This document shows, in pieces, positions 1-8,489 of a stretch of DNA of 64,000 nt; position 1 is the first letter of the stretch; every line of letters begins with the position of its first letter. The notes beneath the pieces were generated by a model. The model made no database searches, was not told the origin of the DNA, and saw only the letters and a program-made list of their open reading frames with translations. This DNA comes from Terriglobia bacterium (GTDB taxonomy: Bacteria; Acidobacteriota; Terriglobia; Bryobacterales; Bryobacteraceae): positions 1 through 64,000 of the forward strand of contig JAIQFK010000019.1 of assembly GCA_020073305.1 (NCBI GenBank). The letters are read 5' to 3'. A program made the translations under genes and the position numbers.

Positions 1-78
1 GTCCCTCCGGTATCAACCGTGATGCAATCGATCACATACTGGGTCGCCTTTGATGTCCTGTTAAGAATGCTCTCCGCT

Positions 79-570
79 TCATCCCCGGTGAGCCCGGCCG
101 CCGTAAGTTTGCGTCTGCGGATCCAGATGGTAGCTCACGTTCGCCACCGTATCTTGAATGAAAATCATCTTGGGGGCATCGCCGCCGGATGCCCACGGCC
201 CGATCGCCGCGATGGTTTCGTCGCGCCGTGTGCGTCCCGCGCTATCGCGGTAAACGCTGGCGTTTGATTTGTGCGTAATCCGGTTCCCATCGGCCAGCGT
301 TTGGTTGGTTTCCGTGACGGCTTCGGCGCTATATGGCGCTCCCTTCACCGGCTTGTCGCTGAAGCTCATCTCCGCTCCGATGAAGTCCATCGTGACCGGC
401 CCCGGCGTGATCGGTCCCGGCTGGTACATCAACACATCGCCGGACCCGCCGCCGATTGCCCGCACCTCTTTGTGAATCACCACGGCGCCTGCTTCCTGCG
501 CTTGTGCACAAATCGCCGTAGCTGCCATGCCGGCAACTGCCACCCAAAGCAATCGAGTCGTCATTTTCAT
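79..570 (-). CDS. Secreted protein of unknown function, possibly frameshifted at its C-terminus
   Basis: About 163 residues beginning with a signal peptide (MKMTTRLLWVAVAG followed by an Ala-rich stretch and AQA). The GGAG before nucleotide 570 favours the ATG at 570 or the one two codons later over the ATG at 588. The body has the run LADGNRITHKSNASVYRDS and then RTRRDE and ANVSYHLDPQTQT, a pattern I associate with secreted proteins of unknown function in Solibacter relatives. It lies downstream of the sigma/anti-sigma pair on the same strand and may be co-transcribed. It stops shortly after LDPQTQT. A second frame, shifted by one base, stays open from there to the window edge and has coding-like composition, so a frameshift or a natural short end are both possible. 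Confidence 0.6.
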   Translation of the reverse strand: MKMTTRLLWVAVAGMAATAICAQAQEAGAVVIHKEVRAIGGGSGDVLMYQPGPITPGPVTMDFIGAEMSFSDKPVKGAPYSAEAVTETNQTLADGNRITHKSNASVYRDSAGRTRRDETIAAIGPWASGGDAPKMIFIQDTVANVSYHLDPQTQTYGGRAHRG

Positions 571-592
571 ATTCTCCTTGTTCCCCAAAGAA

Positions 593-1294
593 TCACTTCA
601 CAAAACGCACTGCCCGCGCCAGGCCGTCTTCGCCAAGCAGCACATCTGCCCGAATCTTCTCCTCTGCATGCTCCTCGTTCACCGGAAGCCCGAACGCCGT
701 GAGTGCGGCGCGCGGCAGGCGGACGCGCACAATTTGGCCCTGTTCAATCGGCTCCGGATCGTAGAAGACCGGAATGAATTCCGTCATGTGCTCCCGGTCT
801 GCCTCCATCGCTTGCGGTTTGGATGGCCCCACCGGATTCCGCCGCGAGGCGCGCAGCGTCCGCAATCGCGGCTTGCGTACTTCGCGAACGGCCGGCACAG
901 CAACCGGAACGCGCACTGGCTCCTGATACGCTTGCGGCGGCTTCACTTGAGCTTTGGGCGGCTCCGCCGTTCTGTGGAGACTCACCACCGCCGTCACAAT
1001 CACCGCGGCCGCAATCGCCGCCACTGCCGCTCCAGTCCACAACGCCCGCCGGCGCGGTTGCGAAGCTGCCAGCTGCTTCCGGAACGCCGCAATCAGTCTC
1101 TTCTCTACTTCCGGTGGCGCTACGCGTTCGCTGTCTTCTGCCACGGCTGCCGCTACGATACCGCTGAGCATCCGCTCGTTCGCCAGCCTGCGAGCGCACC
1201 GCAAGCAGGTTTTCGCGTGCGCCACGGCCGCGGTATTCATCACTTCTTCACGCGCCATTTCGGCGGCCAATCGCTCAAACTCCCTGCAATTCAT
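593..1294 (-). CDS. Zinc-binding (ZAS-type) anti-sigma factor, single membrane span
   Basis: 233 residues starting MNCREFERLAAEM. The ATG at 1294 overlaps the sigma-factor stop as ATGA, which implies translational coupling and rules out the longer upstream start. The N-terminal domain carries H-x3-C-x2-C (HAKTCLRC, about residues 26-33), the hallmark of ZAS anti-sigma domains. A hydrophobic span (ALWTGAAVAAIAAAVIVTAV) follows near residue 85. The distal part, rich in Pro and charged residues, should be periplasmic. By family knowledge it holds the ECF sigma factor at the membrane until a signal releases it. The signal is not visible in the sequence. Confidence 0.82.
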   Translation of the reverse strand: MNCREFERLAAEMAREEVMNTAAVAHAKTCLRCARRLANERMLSGIVAAAVAEDSERVAPPEVEKRLIAAFRKQLAASQPRRRALWTGAAVAAIAAAVIVTAVVSLHRTAEPPKAQVKPPQAYQEPVRVPVAVPAVREVRKPRLRTLRASRRNPVGPSKPQAMEADREHMTEFIPVFYDPEPIEQGQIVRVRLPRAALTAFGLPVNEEHAEEKIRADVLLGEDGLARAVRFVK

Positions 1295-1887
1295 ACCAGG
1301 CACCCACTCGAGCTGGATTTCCGCGACGCCATTCTCTCCGACAACAGCGCGCGCGCCCGATGCAGCCGCGAACGCACCGAGCCCACCGCGCATCCCATGA
1401 CGCGCGCGGCATCAACATAAGTCAGCTCGTGCAAATCACACAGAACCACCGCTTCGCGATACCGTGCGGGCAGCGCCAGAATGGCACGCCGCAACCCTCG
1501 CACAGCCTCATCGCGCACCAGGTCGCGCTCCACTTGGGAATGCGCAATCAAAGACTCCGGCGTGCGCGCGTCTTCATCTTCTGGTGCCGGAATCGGAAGC
1601 TGCCGCCGGCGCAACGCCAGCCGCCGCCACACTTGCCGCCGCGCGATCCCGTACAGATACGCTGCCAGCGGACCCTTACTTCCATCGTAAGAGGCCCGAT
1701 GGCTCAGCAGCGTCATAAAAACTTCCTGCGTCACTTCCTCCGCCAGGCTCGGGCTGCCGCTCATCTGCAACGCGAACCGGTAAACCGCCGGATGGCGGCG
1801 CCGGTAGAGCGTCGTAAACGCCGCTTCATCGCCGGAGTCCATCCGCCGCAGCAGGTCGTCGTCGGCGAGATGGGTCGGCTCCGTCAT
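1291..1887 (-). CDS. ECF-type RNA polymerase sigma factor
   Basis: 198 residues from MTEPTHLADDDLL. Region 2 is clear (AFTTLYRRRHPAVYRFAL and then EEVTQEVFMTLL), as is region 4 (LPARYREAVVLCDLHELTY, DAARVMGCAVGSVRSRLHRA), the helix-turn-helix that reads the -35 element. Length and domain order are those of an RpoE-like extracytoplasmic-function sigma factor. It is coupled by an ATGA overlap to the anti-sigma gene, so the two are a partner pair. It follows the chromate-transporter-like pair with a 76-bp gap on the same strand. The start at 1887 was chosen because upstream in-frame residues do not look like a sigma N-terminus; the RBS is weak. Confidence 0.88.
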   Translation of the reverse strand: MTEPTHLADDDLLRRMDSGDEAAFTTLYRRRHPAVYRFALQMSGSPSLAEEVTQEVFMTLLSHRASYDGSKGPLAAYLYGIARRQVWRRLALRRRQLPIPAPEDEDARTPESLIAHSQVERDLVRDEAVRGLRRAILALPARYREAVVLCDLHELTYVDAARVMGCAVGSVRSRLHRARALLSERMASRKSSSSGCLV

Positions 1888-1963
1888 CCGGCAGTTCAAT
1901 CGACGAATCGCAAGCGCCTCTGTTAGGAATTGGCAGCCGCGCACCCGATAAGTTCCAAGAAAT

Positions 1964-2479
1964 TTAGAGCAGCTTGCCCGCGAGCCCGGCAGCGGCGGAG
2001 CCGAGCACTACCCAGATGGTATCTTTCTTGGTCAACACCAGAAACAGGAAGCTGCCCACTGCGATGCCGACCGCCAACGGGCTGGTCAGCGCGTCCCTTG
2101 CCAGCGGAACGGTGGCTGAAACCACCAGGCCCGACGCCGCCAGCATGACGCATTGAATAGCGCTCCTCACCGCGGGTTGCGAGGCGCGCGCCCCGAGATA
2201 GCGCAGCATCGGAATGATGAGAAATGCCGGAGTGATCACCGCCAGGCAGCCTACGCAGGCGCCGGGAATCCCCGCAATGAAATAGCCCACGCTGACCACG
2301 TAAAGCCCGTTGGGACCCGGTGCCGTGCGCCCGGCCGTCACCGCGGCGTTCAATTGCCGCTCCGTGAGCACATGGCGATTCTCCACGAAATCGTGGTACA
2401 CCACCGGCATCGAGGTGAGCCCGCTGAACGAGGTCGCCGTCGCCTTCAGCAACAGCAGATACAAAAGGATGAGGTTCAT
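1964..2479 (-). CDS. chrA: Chromate transporter family protein, C-terminal half (short-chain ChrA)
   Basis: 171 residues starting MNLILLYLLLLKATATSFSG. The ATG overlaps the stop of the preceding half-gene as ATGA. It is very hydrophobic with about five or six spans (for example GYFIAGIPGACVGCLAVITP and LAVGIAVGSFLFLVLT) and carries the ChrA repeat signature around PGPNGLYVVSVGYFIAGIPG. ChrA proteins are usually about 400 residues with two homologous halves. Here, as in the known short-chain CHR pairs, each half is its own gene. The annotated role of the family is chromate efflux; some members may move other oxyanions, so the substrate is inferred. Confidence 0.85.
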   Translation of the reverse strand: MNLILLYLLLLKATATSFSGLTSMPVVYHDFVENRHVLTERQLNAAVTAGRTAPGPNGLYVVSVGYFIAGIPGACVGCLAVITPAFLIIPMLRYLGARASQPAVRSAIQCVMLAASGLVVSATVPLARDALTSPLAVGIAVGSFLFLVLTKKDTIWVVLGSAAAGLAGKLL

Positions 2480-3021
2480 TCCGCCGTCTGCCAGAACAAC
2501 CCCACCAGCGCGGCCAGCCCCAACACCGCGATGGGCGACATCGAGAACACCAGCGAGGCGCCGAGCGACGCGAGAAAAATGATCGCCGCGCGCCAGCGGC
2601 GGCCCCGCCGGAGTGCCGGCTCCAGCAGTTGCCAGGCGCTTGTCGCCATCATGCCGCTGGCCGCCGCGATGGAGCCCCCGATCGCTGCCATCGCGAGCGG
2701 GTTCGAGTTCCAACTTTGGTAACCGCTCGTCAACAGCACCACGACAGCCGAAGGAGGAACCGTCATGGCCAGCACCGCCAGTACCGCTGCCGGCCACCCC
2801 AGGATCTGCCACGCGGCCGCCGCCGAGAAAGCCACCAGGTTCGTGCCCGGCGTTATCCGCGCCAGCCCGTAAATCAGCGCGTACTGCTCCTCATCCAGCC
2901 AGCGTCGCGTGAACACGAGCTCCGATTGCAGCGCAGCCATCGTGGGATCGCCGCCGCCGAATGTCAGGTTGCCGACGCGAAGAAATATCCCCGTGAGCCG
3001 TTTGAGCGAAGCCTGCGGCAT
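2476..3021 (-). CDS. chrA: Chromate transporter family protein, N-terminal half (short-chain ChrA)
   Basis: 181 residues. The start MPQASLKRLTGIFLRVGNLT leads into FGGGDPTMAALQSELV and then YGLARITPGTNLVAF, both recognisable ChrA-family motifs. Five to six hydrophobic spans follow. It is translated first and coupled by ATGA to the second half. The two products are expected to assemble as a heterodimeric membrane carrier. No strong Shine-Dalgarno sequence is visible before the ATG at 3021. Neighbours do not indicate chromium specifically. Confidence 0.86.
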   Translation of the reverse strand: MPQASLKRLTGIFLRVGNLTFGGGDPTMAALQSELVFTRRWLDEEQYALIYGLARITPGTNLVAFSAAAAWQILGWPAAVLAVLAMTVPPSAVVVLLTSGYQSWNSNPLAMAAIGGSIAAASGMMATSAWQLLEPALRRGRRWRAAIIFLASLGASLVFSMSPIAVLGLAALVGLFWQTAE

Positions 3022-3096
3022 GACGCTACTGTATCATCCGGTCGCCGTTTCTTGTCGGATTCAGAACAATGCCCCAGATCGACTCCGCCTGGCCGC

Positions 3097-3125
3097 TTGC
3101 AAAGTTTGGTTGTCCTTTATATATT
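3097..3125 (+). promoter_or_regulatory. Candidate sigma-70-type promoter for the secreted protein at 3215
   Basis: TTGCAA at 3097-3102 and TATATT at 3120-3125 are separated by exactly 17 bp. They lie about 90 bp upstream of the start codon in the divergent gap between the transporter pair and the secreted protein gene. No activator site was recognised. Confidence 0.45.
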
Positions 3126-3214
3126 CCAAGGGCGAACGTTTCCGGGCGCGCATCACAAAATGAAACCTCCGATCCGGGAACCGCACTATACCGTAAAGCT
3201 CTAGGAGGAGCGAC

Positions 3215-4948
3215 ATGAAAGTTTTCTGTCTCGTAACGGCCGGACTATTGGCGCTTGTAACAACCGCCTCGGCCCAGCCTGTCATCACCGCAGGCAGTGT
3301 GACAAATGGCGCCAGCTATCTGCCTGGCATCGCACCCGGCTCCATATTTATCGCGAAGGGAAGTGGACTGGGCCCGGCGACCCTGCTGCAAGCGCCCAGC
3401 CTGCCCTTCCAAACCACCCTTTCAAACACCAGCGTTACCTTTACACCGGTAGCCGGTGGCGCTCCGATTGAAGCGCTGATGGTCTATACATGGGACAAGC
3501 AGATCGCGGCGATGCTTCCATCGACCGCCGCACCGGGAGACTACAACGTCACGGTGACCTACAACGGGGCGACCAGCGCGCCTGAACCCGCGACCGTGGT
3601 CGCGCGCAATTTCGGATTCGTCACGCAAGCTTCGTCGGGCGCCGGTCCAGCCCAGGCCACCTACGGCGGTTACGATCTCAATCGCTTCACCACCGGCACA
3701 GTAGCCTTCGCAGGGCACAACTGGAGTTTGCACCCAGCCGTGGTTGGGAACAAACTCATCCTTTGGGGCACGGGCGCCGGTGCGGACATCAAGTCCGACA
3801 CCACGGGCGGCTCCTCGGGTGACCAGACGGCGGCGGGCGCCTTCGTCCTGAACATTGACGGCATCGATGTCAAGCCTGACTACCTGGGCCGCTCATCGGG
3901 CTCGCCCGGCTTGGATCAGGCCAATTTCACAATACCGGCTGGCGTGACTCCGGGTTGCTTCAAAAACGTGCAGATCAGGGGAACCGGATTTACCTCGAAT
4001 CTGGGCACCATCGCCATCGCGGGCGCGGGCCAGAAGGCCTGTTCTGCTCCTACTCTGACGCAGTCTCAATTGGCCAAGCTGGATCTCGGCGGAACCCTCA
4101 CCATCGGAACGCTGACCCTTTTGAAGAATTCCCTGGAGCTCACCGTGCCGACACTGGGCACCATCCAATCCAAGAGCGAGAGCGCCTCCGGCTCGTTTGC
4201 CAAATATACCGTCGACACCGTCGGCACTGCCAACTTCTCGCTGACCGAGATCGGCGCCTGCTACGTTTACCAGCGGACCGGCACCTCGCAACAGATCATT
4301 CAAGGCGTCCCGCCCACGCCACTGAACGCGGGCAATCACTTGACGCTGAATGGACCGAATGCCTCGAATGTGGCAATGCCCATGCTGGCGGGGGCCAACG
4401 ACTTCTACTCGGCATCGCTGTATTCGAACGGCTTCAACGGCATTGGCGGCAGCGGCACCCCGACGCTGACGACAGGCACCTACACGATTGCAGGGACCGG
4501 CGGGACCGACGTCGGCGCCTTCAGTGCTAGCGTGAACTTTCCCGGCGACCTGACCTGGACCAACGAAGACACCCTCCCGGATCCCATTCCGCGCAGTTCT
4601 GGCCTGACTGTCAACTGGACCGGCGGTACCTCCGGGCTTGTCGCAATTGCCGGGACGGCGTTTGCCCAAAGCGGCGGTACGCAGCAGAATCCGATCTACA
4701 ACGCGTCTCTGTTCACCTGCATTGCCCAGGCTACGGCCGGCACCTTTACCGTGCCGGTGAGCGTCTTGAGCCACTTGTTCCAGGTTTCGAATGATTCTTC
4801 AAGTGGGTCTTACGGTTCCCTGTCGGTCTTCGGTGTCATTGACCCGACTCAGGGCCAGTTCACGGCTCCGCTGACTGCCGGCGGTTCCATCGACCGGGGT
4901 TTCTTCGCCTATTCGGTAGGAGCAACAAAAACCACCGGTTGGAATTAG
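3215..4948 (+). CDS. Secreted Solibacter-type protein with N-terminal TIGR03437-like domain
   Basis: 577 residues with an AGGAGG ribosome-binding site just upstream and a clear signal peptide (MKVFCLVTAGLLALVTTASA). Residues about 20-270 follow the pattern of the Solibacter-specific domain: NGASYLPGIAPGSIFIAKGS, later LILWGTGAGAD and DQANFTIPAGVTPGC. The same domain sits at the C-terminus of the protein at 56590-58878. The second half (from about residue 285) is Gly/Thr/Ser-rich beta-type sequence of no recognised family. It is probably extracytoplasmic and structural or binding in nature. No catalytic motif was seen. A promoter-like sequence and a strong terminator suggest a monocistronic unit. 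Confidence 0.75.
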   Translation: MKVFCLVTAGLLALVTTASAQPVITAGSVTNGASYLPGIAPGSIFIAKGSGLGPATLLQAPSLPFQTTLSNTSVTFTPVAGGAPIEALMVYTWDKQIAAMLPSTAAPGDYNVTVTYNGATSAPEPATVVARNFGFVTQASSGAGPAQATYGGYDLNRFTTGTVAFAGHNWSLHPAVVGNKLILWGTGAGADIKSDTTGGSSGDQTAAGAFVLNIDGIDVKPDYLGRSSGSPGLDQANFTIPAGVTPGCFKNVQIRGTGFTSNLGTIAIAGAGQKACSAPTLTQSQLAKLDLGGTLTIGTLTLLKNSLELTVPTLGTIQSKSESASGSFAKYTVDTVGTANFSLTEIGACYVYQRTGTSQQIIQGVPPTPLNAGNHLTLNGPNASNVAMPMLAGANDFYSASLYSNGFNGIGGSGTPTLTTGTYTIAGTGGTDVGAFSASVNFPGDLTWTNEDTLPDPIPRSSGLTVNWTGGTSGLVAIAGTAFAQSGGTQQNPIYNASLFTCIAQATAGTFTVPVSVLSHLFQVSNDSSSGSYGSLSVFGVIDPTQGQFTAPLTAGGSIDRGFFAYSVGATKTTGWN

Positions 4949-4961
4949 CAGACTTTTGTAG

Positions 4962-5003
4962 CGCAGGTCCACACCCGGTTTTGGTGGGGACCTGCGGCCT
5001 TTT
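4962..5003 (+). terminator. Rho-independent terminator after the secreted protein gene
   Basis: A perfect 9-bp stem CGCAGGTCC / GGACCTGCG (4962-4970 with 4988-4996) encloses a loop that can pair further (ACACC with GGTGG) and is followed by GCCTTTT. It begins 13 bp after the stop codon. Confidence 0.75.
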
Positions 5004-5183
5004 GCCCATATCCTAAAATGAAATTGCTGGTGCTCGGTCCGCCTGGTTGGTAGGCCGGGCGCCCCGCGAAACGTATTTTGCAAAACAAAGCCAATTTCGC
5101 CCTACAAGACTCATTCCAAAGGTCGTTAAGCGCCCCTTCTCGTTGCATTGCGCTGCAGGCTAGAATGAGTCGAGACTTCCAAA

Positions 5184-6701
5184 ATGCAATTCTTGGCCAA
5201 TAGCCTCTTGGAGCTGATCACTCAAACGTCCACAAATCTGCCGCCCGATGTGCGCGCCGCCATGCAGATTGCGGGCGCTGGTGAGACGCCCGGCACGCAA
5301 TCGTCACAAGCCCTGAACATTATTCTTGGCAACATCGACATGGCGAAAGACGACGAGGGTCCCATCTGTCAGGACACCGGCATGCCGACGTTCTTCGTGC
5401 ACACGCCCGTCGGAGTGAACCAGATCAGGATCCGTAAAGCCGTTCACGAAGCCGTGGCCGAAGCCACGCGGCGCGGAAAACTCCGGCCCAACTCCGTGGA
5501 TTCCCTCACCGGAAAAAATAGCGGCAACAATCTTGGCGACGAGACCCCCGTCATTCACTTCGAGCAATGGGAAGAGGACGAGATCGAAGTCAGGCTGATC
5601 CTCAAGGGGGGCGGTTGCGAGAACAAGAATATCCAGTACTCGGTGCCCTGCGAGCTCGATCACCTCGGCCGCGCCGACCGCAATCTCGAAGGCGTGCGCA
5701 AGTGCATCCTCCACGCGGTCTGGCAGGCGCAAGGGCAGGGTTGCTCGCCCGGCGCTCTCGGGGTGTGCATTGGCAGCGACCGCGCCCGCGGATACGATCT
5801 TGCCAAGCAGCAGCTCTTGCGAACGCTCGACGATGTGAATCCGAATGCGCAGCTCGCCCGCCTCGAAGCTGAAGTGATGGAAGAAGCCAACCGCTTGGGT
5901 GTGGGCGCCATGGGATTCGGCGGCAAAGTCTCGCTGATCGGCTGCAAAATCACGGCCGCCAACCGTCTCCCGGCGAGCTTTTTCGTTTCCGTGGCCTACG
6001 ACTGCTGGGCATTCCGCCGTCTCGGCGTGAAGCTCAACGCGGCGACGGGCGCCATCACCCAATGGCTCTACCGCGATCCCGATCGTCCCGTCGAACGCAT
6101 GGCCAGGGGCGAGGGCTTTCCGCTCACCGGCCGCGAAGTGATCCTCACGCCTCCGCTCTCCGAAGAAGCCGTGCGCGCGCTCAAAGTAGGTGACGTGGTG
6201 CTCGTGCGCGGTGAAATGTTCACCGGCCGGGACAACGTCCACGCGCATCTGATGAAAAATCCGCCGCCCGTCGATCTCCGCGGCGCGGTGCTCTATCACT
6301 GCGGTCCCGTCATGCTCAAGCAGGGCGAGGACTGGGTGGTGAAAGCTGCGGGACCCACCACCAGCAGCCGTGAAGAACCGTATCAAGCCGACATCATTCG
6401 CCGCTACGGCGTGCGCGCCGTGGTGGGCAAGGGTGGAATGGGCGCCAAAACGTTGGCGGCTTTGAGAGACTCCGGCGCGGTTTATCTGAATGCCATTGGC
6501 GGCGCCGCCCAATATTACGCGCGCACCGTCGAGAAAGTGCTCGGCGTTCACCTGATGGAGTTCGGAATTCCGGAAGCCATGTGGCGCCTGAAGGTCCACG
6601 ACTTCGTCGCCATCGTCACCATGGACACGCACGGCAACAGCCTGCACGCCGCGGTCGAAAAGACCACCGGCGAAGCGCTCGCCGCGCTCGAAAAGGTGTG
6701 A
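5184..6701 (+). CDS. fumA: Class I fumarate hydratase, fused alpha/beta, iron-sulfur
   Basis: 505 residues. It catalyses reversible hydration of fumarate to malate in the citric acid cycle. The N-terminal part carries ICQDTGMPTFFV (Cys62), then GGGCENKN, QGCSPGALGVCIGSDRA (Cys187) and FVSVAYDCWAFRR (Cys274). The spacing of Cys62, Cys187 and Cys274 fits the three ligands of the labile [4Fe-4S] cluster in class I fumarases. The C-terminal beta domain (VRGEMFTGRDNVHAHLMK, then GPTTSSREEPYQADII and GKGGMG) completes the fused form, typical in length. Tartrate dehydratase belongs to the same family and cannot be fully excluded. It stands alone, with tRNA-Phe 25 bp downstream. Confidence 0.9.
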   Translation: MQFLANSLLELITQTSTNLPPDVRAAMQIAGAGETPGTQSSQALNIILGNIDMAKDDEGPICQDTGMPTFFVHTPVGVNQIRIRKAVHEAVAEATRRGKLRPNSVDSLTGKNSGNNLGDETPVIHFEQWEEDEIEVRLILKGGGCENKNIQYSVPCELDHLGRADRNLEGVRKCILHAVWQAQGQGCSPGALGVCIGSDRARGYDLAKQQLLRTLDDVNPNAQLARLEAEVMEEANRLGVGAMGFGGKVSLIGCKITAANRLPASFFVSVAYDCWAFRRLGVKLNAATGAITQWLYRDPDRPVERMARGEGFPLTGREVILTPPLSEEAVRALKVGDVVLVRGEMFTGRDNVHAHLMKNPPPVDLRGAVLYHCGPVMLKQGEDWVVKAAGPTTSSREEPYQADIIRRYGVRAVVGKGGMGAKTLAALRDSGAVYLNAIGGAAQYYARTVEKVLGVHLMEFGIPEAMWRLKVHDFVAIVTMDTHGNSLHAAVEKTTGEALAALEKV

Positions 6702-6726
6702 ACCGTCTGCTAAACTGAAACATCCC

Positions 6727-6802
6727 GGCCAGGTAGCTCAGTTGGTAGAGCGCAGCCCTGAAAAGGCTGGCGTCGGCGGTTCGATTCCGTCCCTGGCCAC
6801 CA
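6727..6802 (+). tRNA. tRNA-Phe (anticodon GAA)
   Basis: 76-nt cloverleaf. The acceptor stem GGCCAGG pairs with CCTGGCC. The anticodon stem CAGCC/GGCTG encloses the loop CTGAAAA with anticodon GAA at 6760-6762. The T arm is GGCGG-TTCGATT-CCGTC, and the 3' end is genomically encoded ACCA. The D arm (GCTC-AGTTGGTA-GAGC) is standard. Confidence 0.97.
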
Positions 6803-7129
6803 TGTTTTCAAGACCTTACGGACTCCGCAGGACGCAGTTTCATTCCATTTCATTCCAAAACTTTGGCGCGCAGCGACCAGCCAGGGGTGAAGTGCGGTCT
6901 GAACGTCCGTCAGTCGGCTCTCGATTCCGTCATCCTTTTCTGAGGGGCGGGAGGATCAGTGGTTTTTCCCCAGCCACTTTTGCATTAGCTTACCGTCCAT
7001 GCGTTTTGGGGAATAGACGCTGTTCACAGGCCCAACGATTTCACCGCACTCTGGAGTCAACCACGGGCCTGAAACCGATCCACATTCTGGAAAGCAATAG
7101 TCCCGGATCGTACCGGTGTGCTCAGCCGT
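6803..7129. other. Gap with no supported gene, 3' of tRNA-Phe
   Basis: Open frames through here have no recognisable protein character and no ribosome-binding site. The stretch directly follows a tRNA 3' end, a common integration site, but I could not find a repeat of the tRNA end nearby and see no integrase. Confidence 0.4.
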
Positions 7130-7843
7130 TTATCTCCGCTGAATCTCGATCACGTCGCCGCTGCCGCCCGGTTCACGCGAGAACAGCAGCACCTTGTCAA
7201 AATCGAAGGCAAACTTCCATTGCGCCAGATGGTCGGGCCGCGCGTACACCTCGCCCGGTCCCAGGAACTGGTCATTGACGATCAGGAGCCAGACCTCCGG
7301 TGCCGACAGCCTGTAATCGTTAACGCGGCCGTTTTTCTCCGCGATGCGGGCTTCAAGAAGCTCCTTCGGTGCCACAATCGTATCGAAAGCTCTTCCTCCG
7401 TGCCAACGTCCGCCCGCTACCAGAGGCTCGTGAATTCCGATGTGACAGTAGCCGGGTGGCAATCCTGTCTCGAAGCCGGTTCCCTTGCTGTTCCGGTTCG
7501 CATAAACGAAGTCGGCGAGCGACCTTGTTAAAACGTTGAAGCCTATGTCTTCCGCCCTCCAGAACCCTATGCCAACGTCGACGGGATCAGCGTCCGGCAA
7601 TCGGTCGTAAATCTCTTTCGCCCTGCCGGGCACTTTCACAAGCCTTCCTGCTTCCGCCCTCGGCTCCTCGCGGCATAGTTCCGTAAGTTCGATTCCGATC
7701 TTGCCGTGATCGGCTAGCAGCAGGAAATCAGGCCTCTCATGCGGATCGAGCCTCCCGCTCGGAAAGATCGACGAGGCCCGGCGGGCTTCTTCGACGTATT
7801 GTGTTTCAATCCGCTTTTTGCGGTCTACCGCCGGCATCAACAT
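7130..7843 (-). CDS. Uncharacterised protein, possibly nuclease-fold
   Basis: 237 residues, soluble, no signal peptide. Near residues 37-55 it reads ERPDFLLLADHGKIGIELTE. The arrangement of a Glu, then Pro-Asp, then a hydrophobic strand ending in Glu-Leu-Thr-Glu is reminiscent of PD-(D/E)XK-like nuclease cores, although the usual final Lys is replaced by Thr. No other family was recognised. The C-terminal half contains APEVWLLIVNDQ and FDFDKVLLFSR, looking like core strands. It sits beside a toxin-antitoxin pair and a tRNA, a typical accessory setting. I am confident it is a gene and unsure about the fold. Confidence 0.6.
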   Translation of the reverse strand: MLMPAVDRKKRIETQYVEEARRASSIFPSGRLDPHERPDFLLLADHGKIGIELTELCREEPRAEAGRLVKVPGRAKEIYDRLPDADPVDVGIGFWRAEDIGFNVLTRSLADFVYANRNSKGTGFETGLPPGYCHIGIHEPLVAGGRWHGGRAFDTIVAPKELLEARIAEKNGRVNDYRLSAPEVWLLIVNDQFLGPGEVYARPDHLAQWKFAFDFDKVLLFSREPGGSGDVIEIQRR

Positions 7844-7892
7844 AGCTTCATTCTTTCATGGGTTGAGCCTAAATCGCCGCCCGAATGACTTA

Positions 7893-8225
7893 TCAGCCAA
7901 TGAGCACGCGGATCTTCGCCCGCACTTCCGCCAGTTCTTCGGGCGCTACGCGGCCTTTCCGAGTGGCTTTTCGGGTGCGCCAGTCGACGCTTTTCACCTG
8001 ATCGGCGAGGACAGCACTGGGCGGCGTGCCGCCGATGAGGACCTCAAAAGGATAGTTCTTGATTTGCGTCGTCAGAGGACAGCAGATCATCAGGCTCGTC
8101 TTGCCGTTGTAAGCCGAGGGACTCAACACCAGAGCCGGACGGTGTCCCGCTTGCTCATGCCCCGCTTGAGGCGTGAAGTTCAGCCAGACGATGTCCCCGG
8201 CGTCCGGCACATAGCGCTGCGGCAT
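7893..8225 (-). CDS. mazF: MazF/PemK-family endoribonuclease toxin
   Basis: 110 residues with the MazF core: GDIVWLNFTPQAGHEQAGHR, then PALVLSPSAYNGKTSLMICC, then an end typical of the family (ADQVKSVDWRTRKA). The family cuts single-stranded mRNA at short sequences under stress. The ATG at 8225 shares one base with the antitoxin stop (TAATG), so translation is coupled. The residues that matter in MazF (the Arg in GHRPALVL and the Thr in CPLTTQ) are present, so the toxin looks intact. Confidence 0.92.
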   Translation of the reverse strand: MPQRYVPDAGDIVWLNFTPQAGHEQAGHRPALVLSPSAYNGKTSLMICCPLTTQIKNYPFEVLIGGTPPSAVLADQVKSVDWRTRKATRKGRVAPEELAEVRAKIRVLIG

Positions 8226-8467
8226 TACCAGACCTCTTTCCCTTGCGGAGGCCCGAAATCAACCGCCTCATGCAGATTTTTCGAGGTGATGCCTTTCAGA
8301 AGGTCCTTCAGCTCATAGGTTCTTTGCCGTACAGGCTCGATGATGATCCGTCCCCGGTCCTCCCGCACATCCACAACCTCATCCAGGTTAAGGTGCGTGG
8401 CCTGCATCACGGACGTCGGAATCCTCACCGCCGCGCTGTTACCCCATTTCTTCACCGTGGATTTCAT
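8225..8467 (-). CDS. mazE: MazE-family antitoxin, AbrB/SpoVT fold
   Basis: 80 residues. The N-terminus KKWGNSAAVRIPTSVM is the swapped-hairpin DNA-binding motif of MazE/AbrB. The acidic C-terminal tail (about residues 50-80) would bind and block MazF. An AGGAGG Shine-Dalgarno sequence lies 5 bp before the ATG. The gene is first in the pair, and a consensus-like promoter and palindromic operator lie just upstream, consistent with autorepression. Confidence 0.92.
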   Translation of the reverse strand: MKSTVKKWGNSAAVRIPTSVMQATHLNLDEVVDVREDRGRIIIEPVRQRTYELKDLLKGITSKNLHEAVDFGPPQGKEVW

Positions 8468-8489
8468 GGTTGCCTCCTGTATAAACCTT

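Noticed and set aside
5304-6647. Long open frame (447 codons) antisense to the fumarase gene
   Set aside because: It is the mirror of a GC-rich gene; His/Ala/Val-rich composition without motifs, and the fumarase on the other strand is certain.
6727-7129. Integration (att) site at the 3' end of tRNA-Phe
   Set aside because: No second copy of the tRNA 3' end and no integrase was found in the window.
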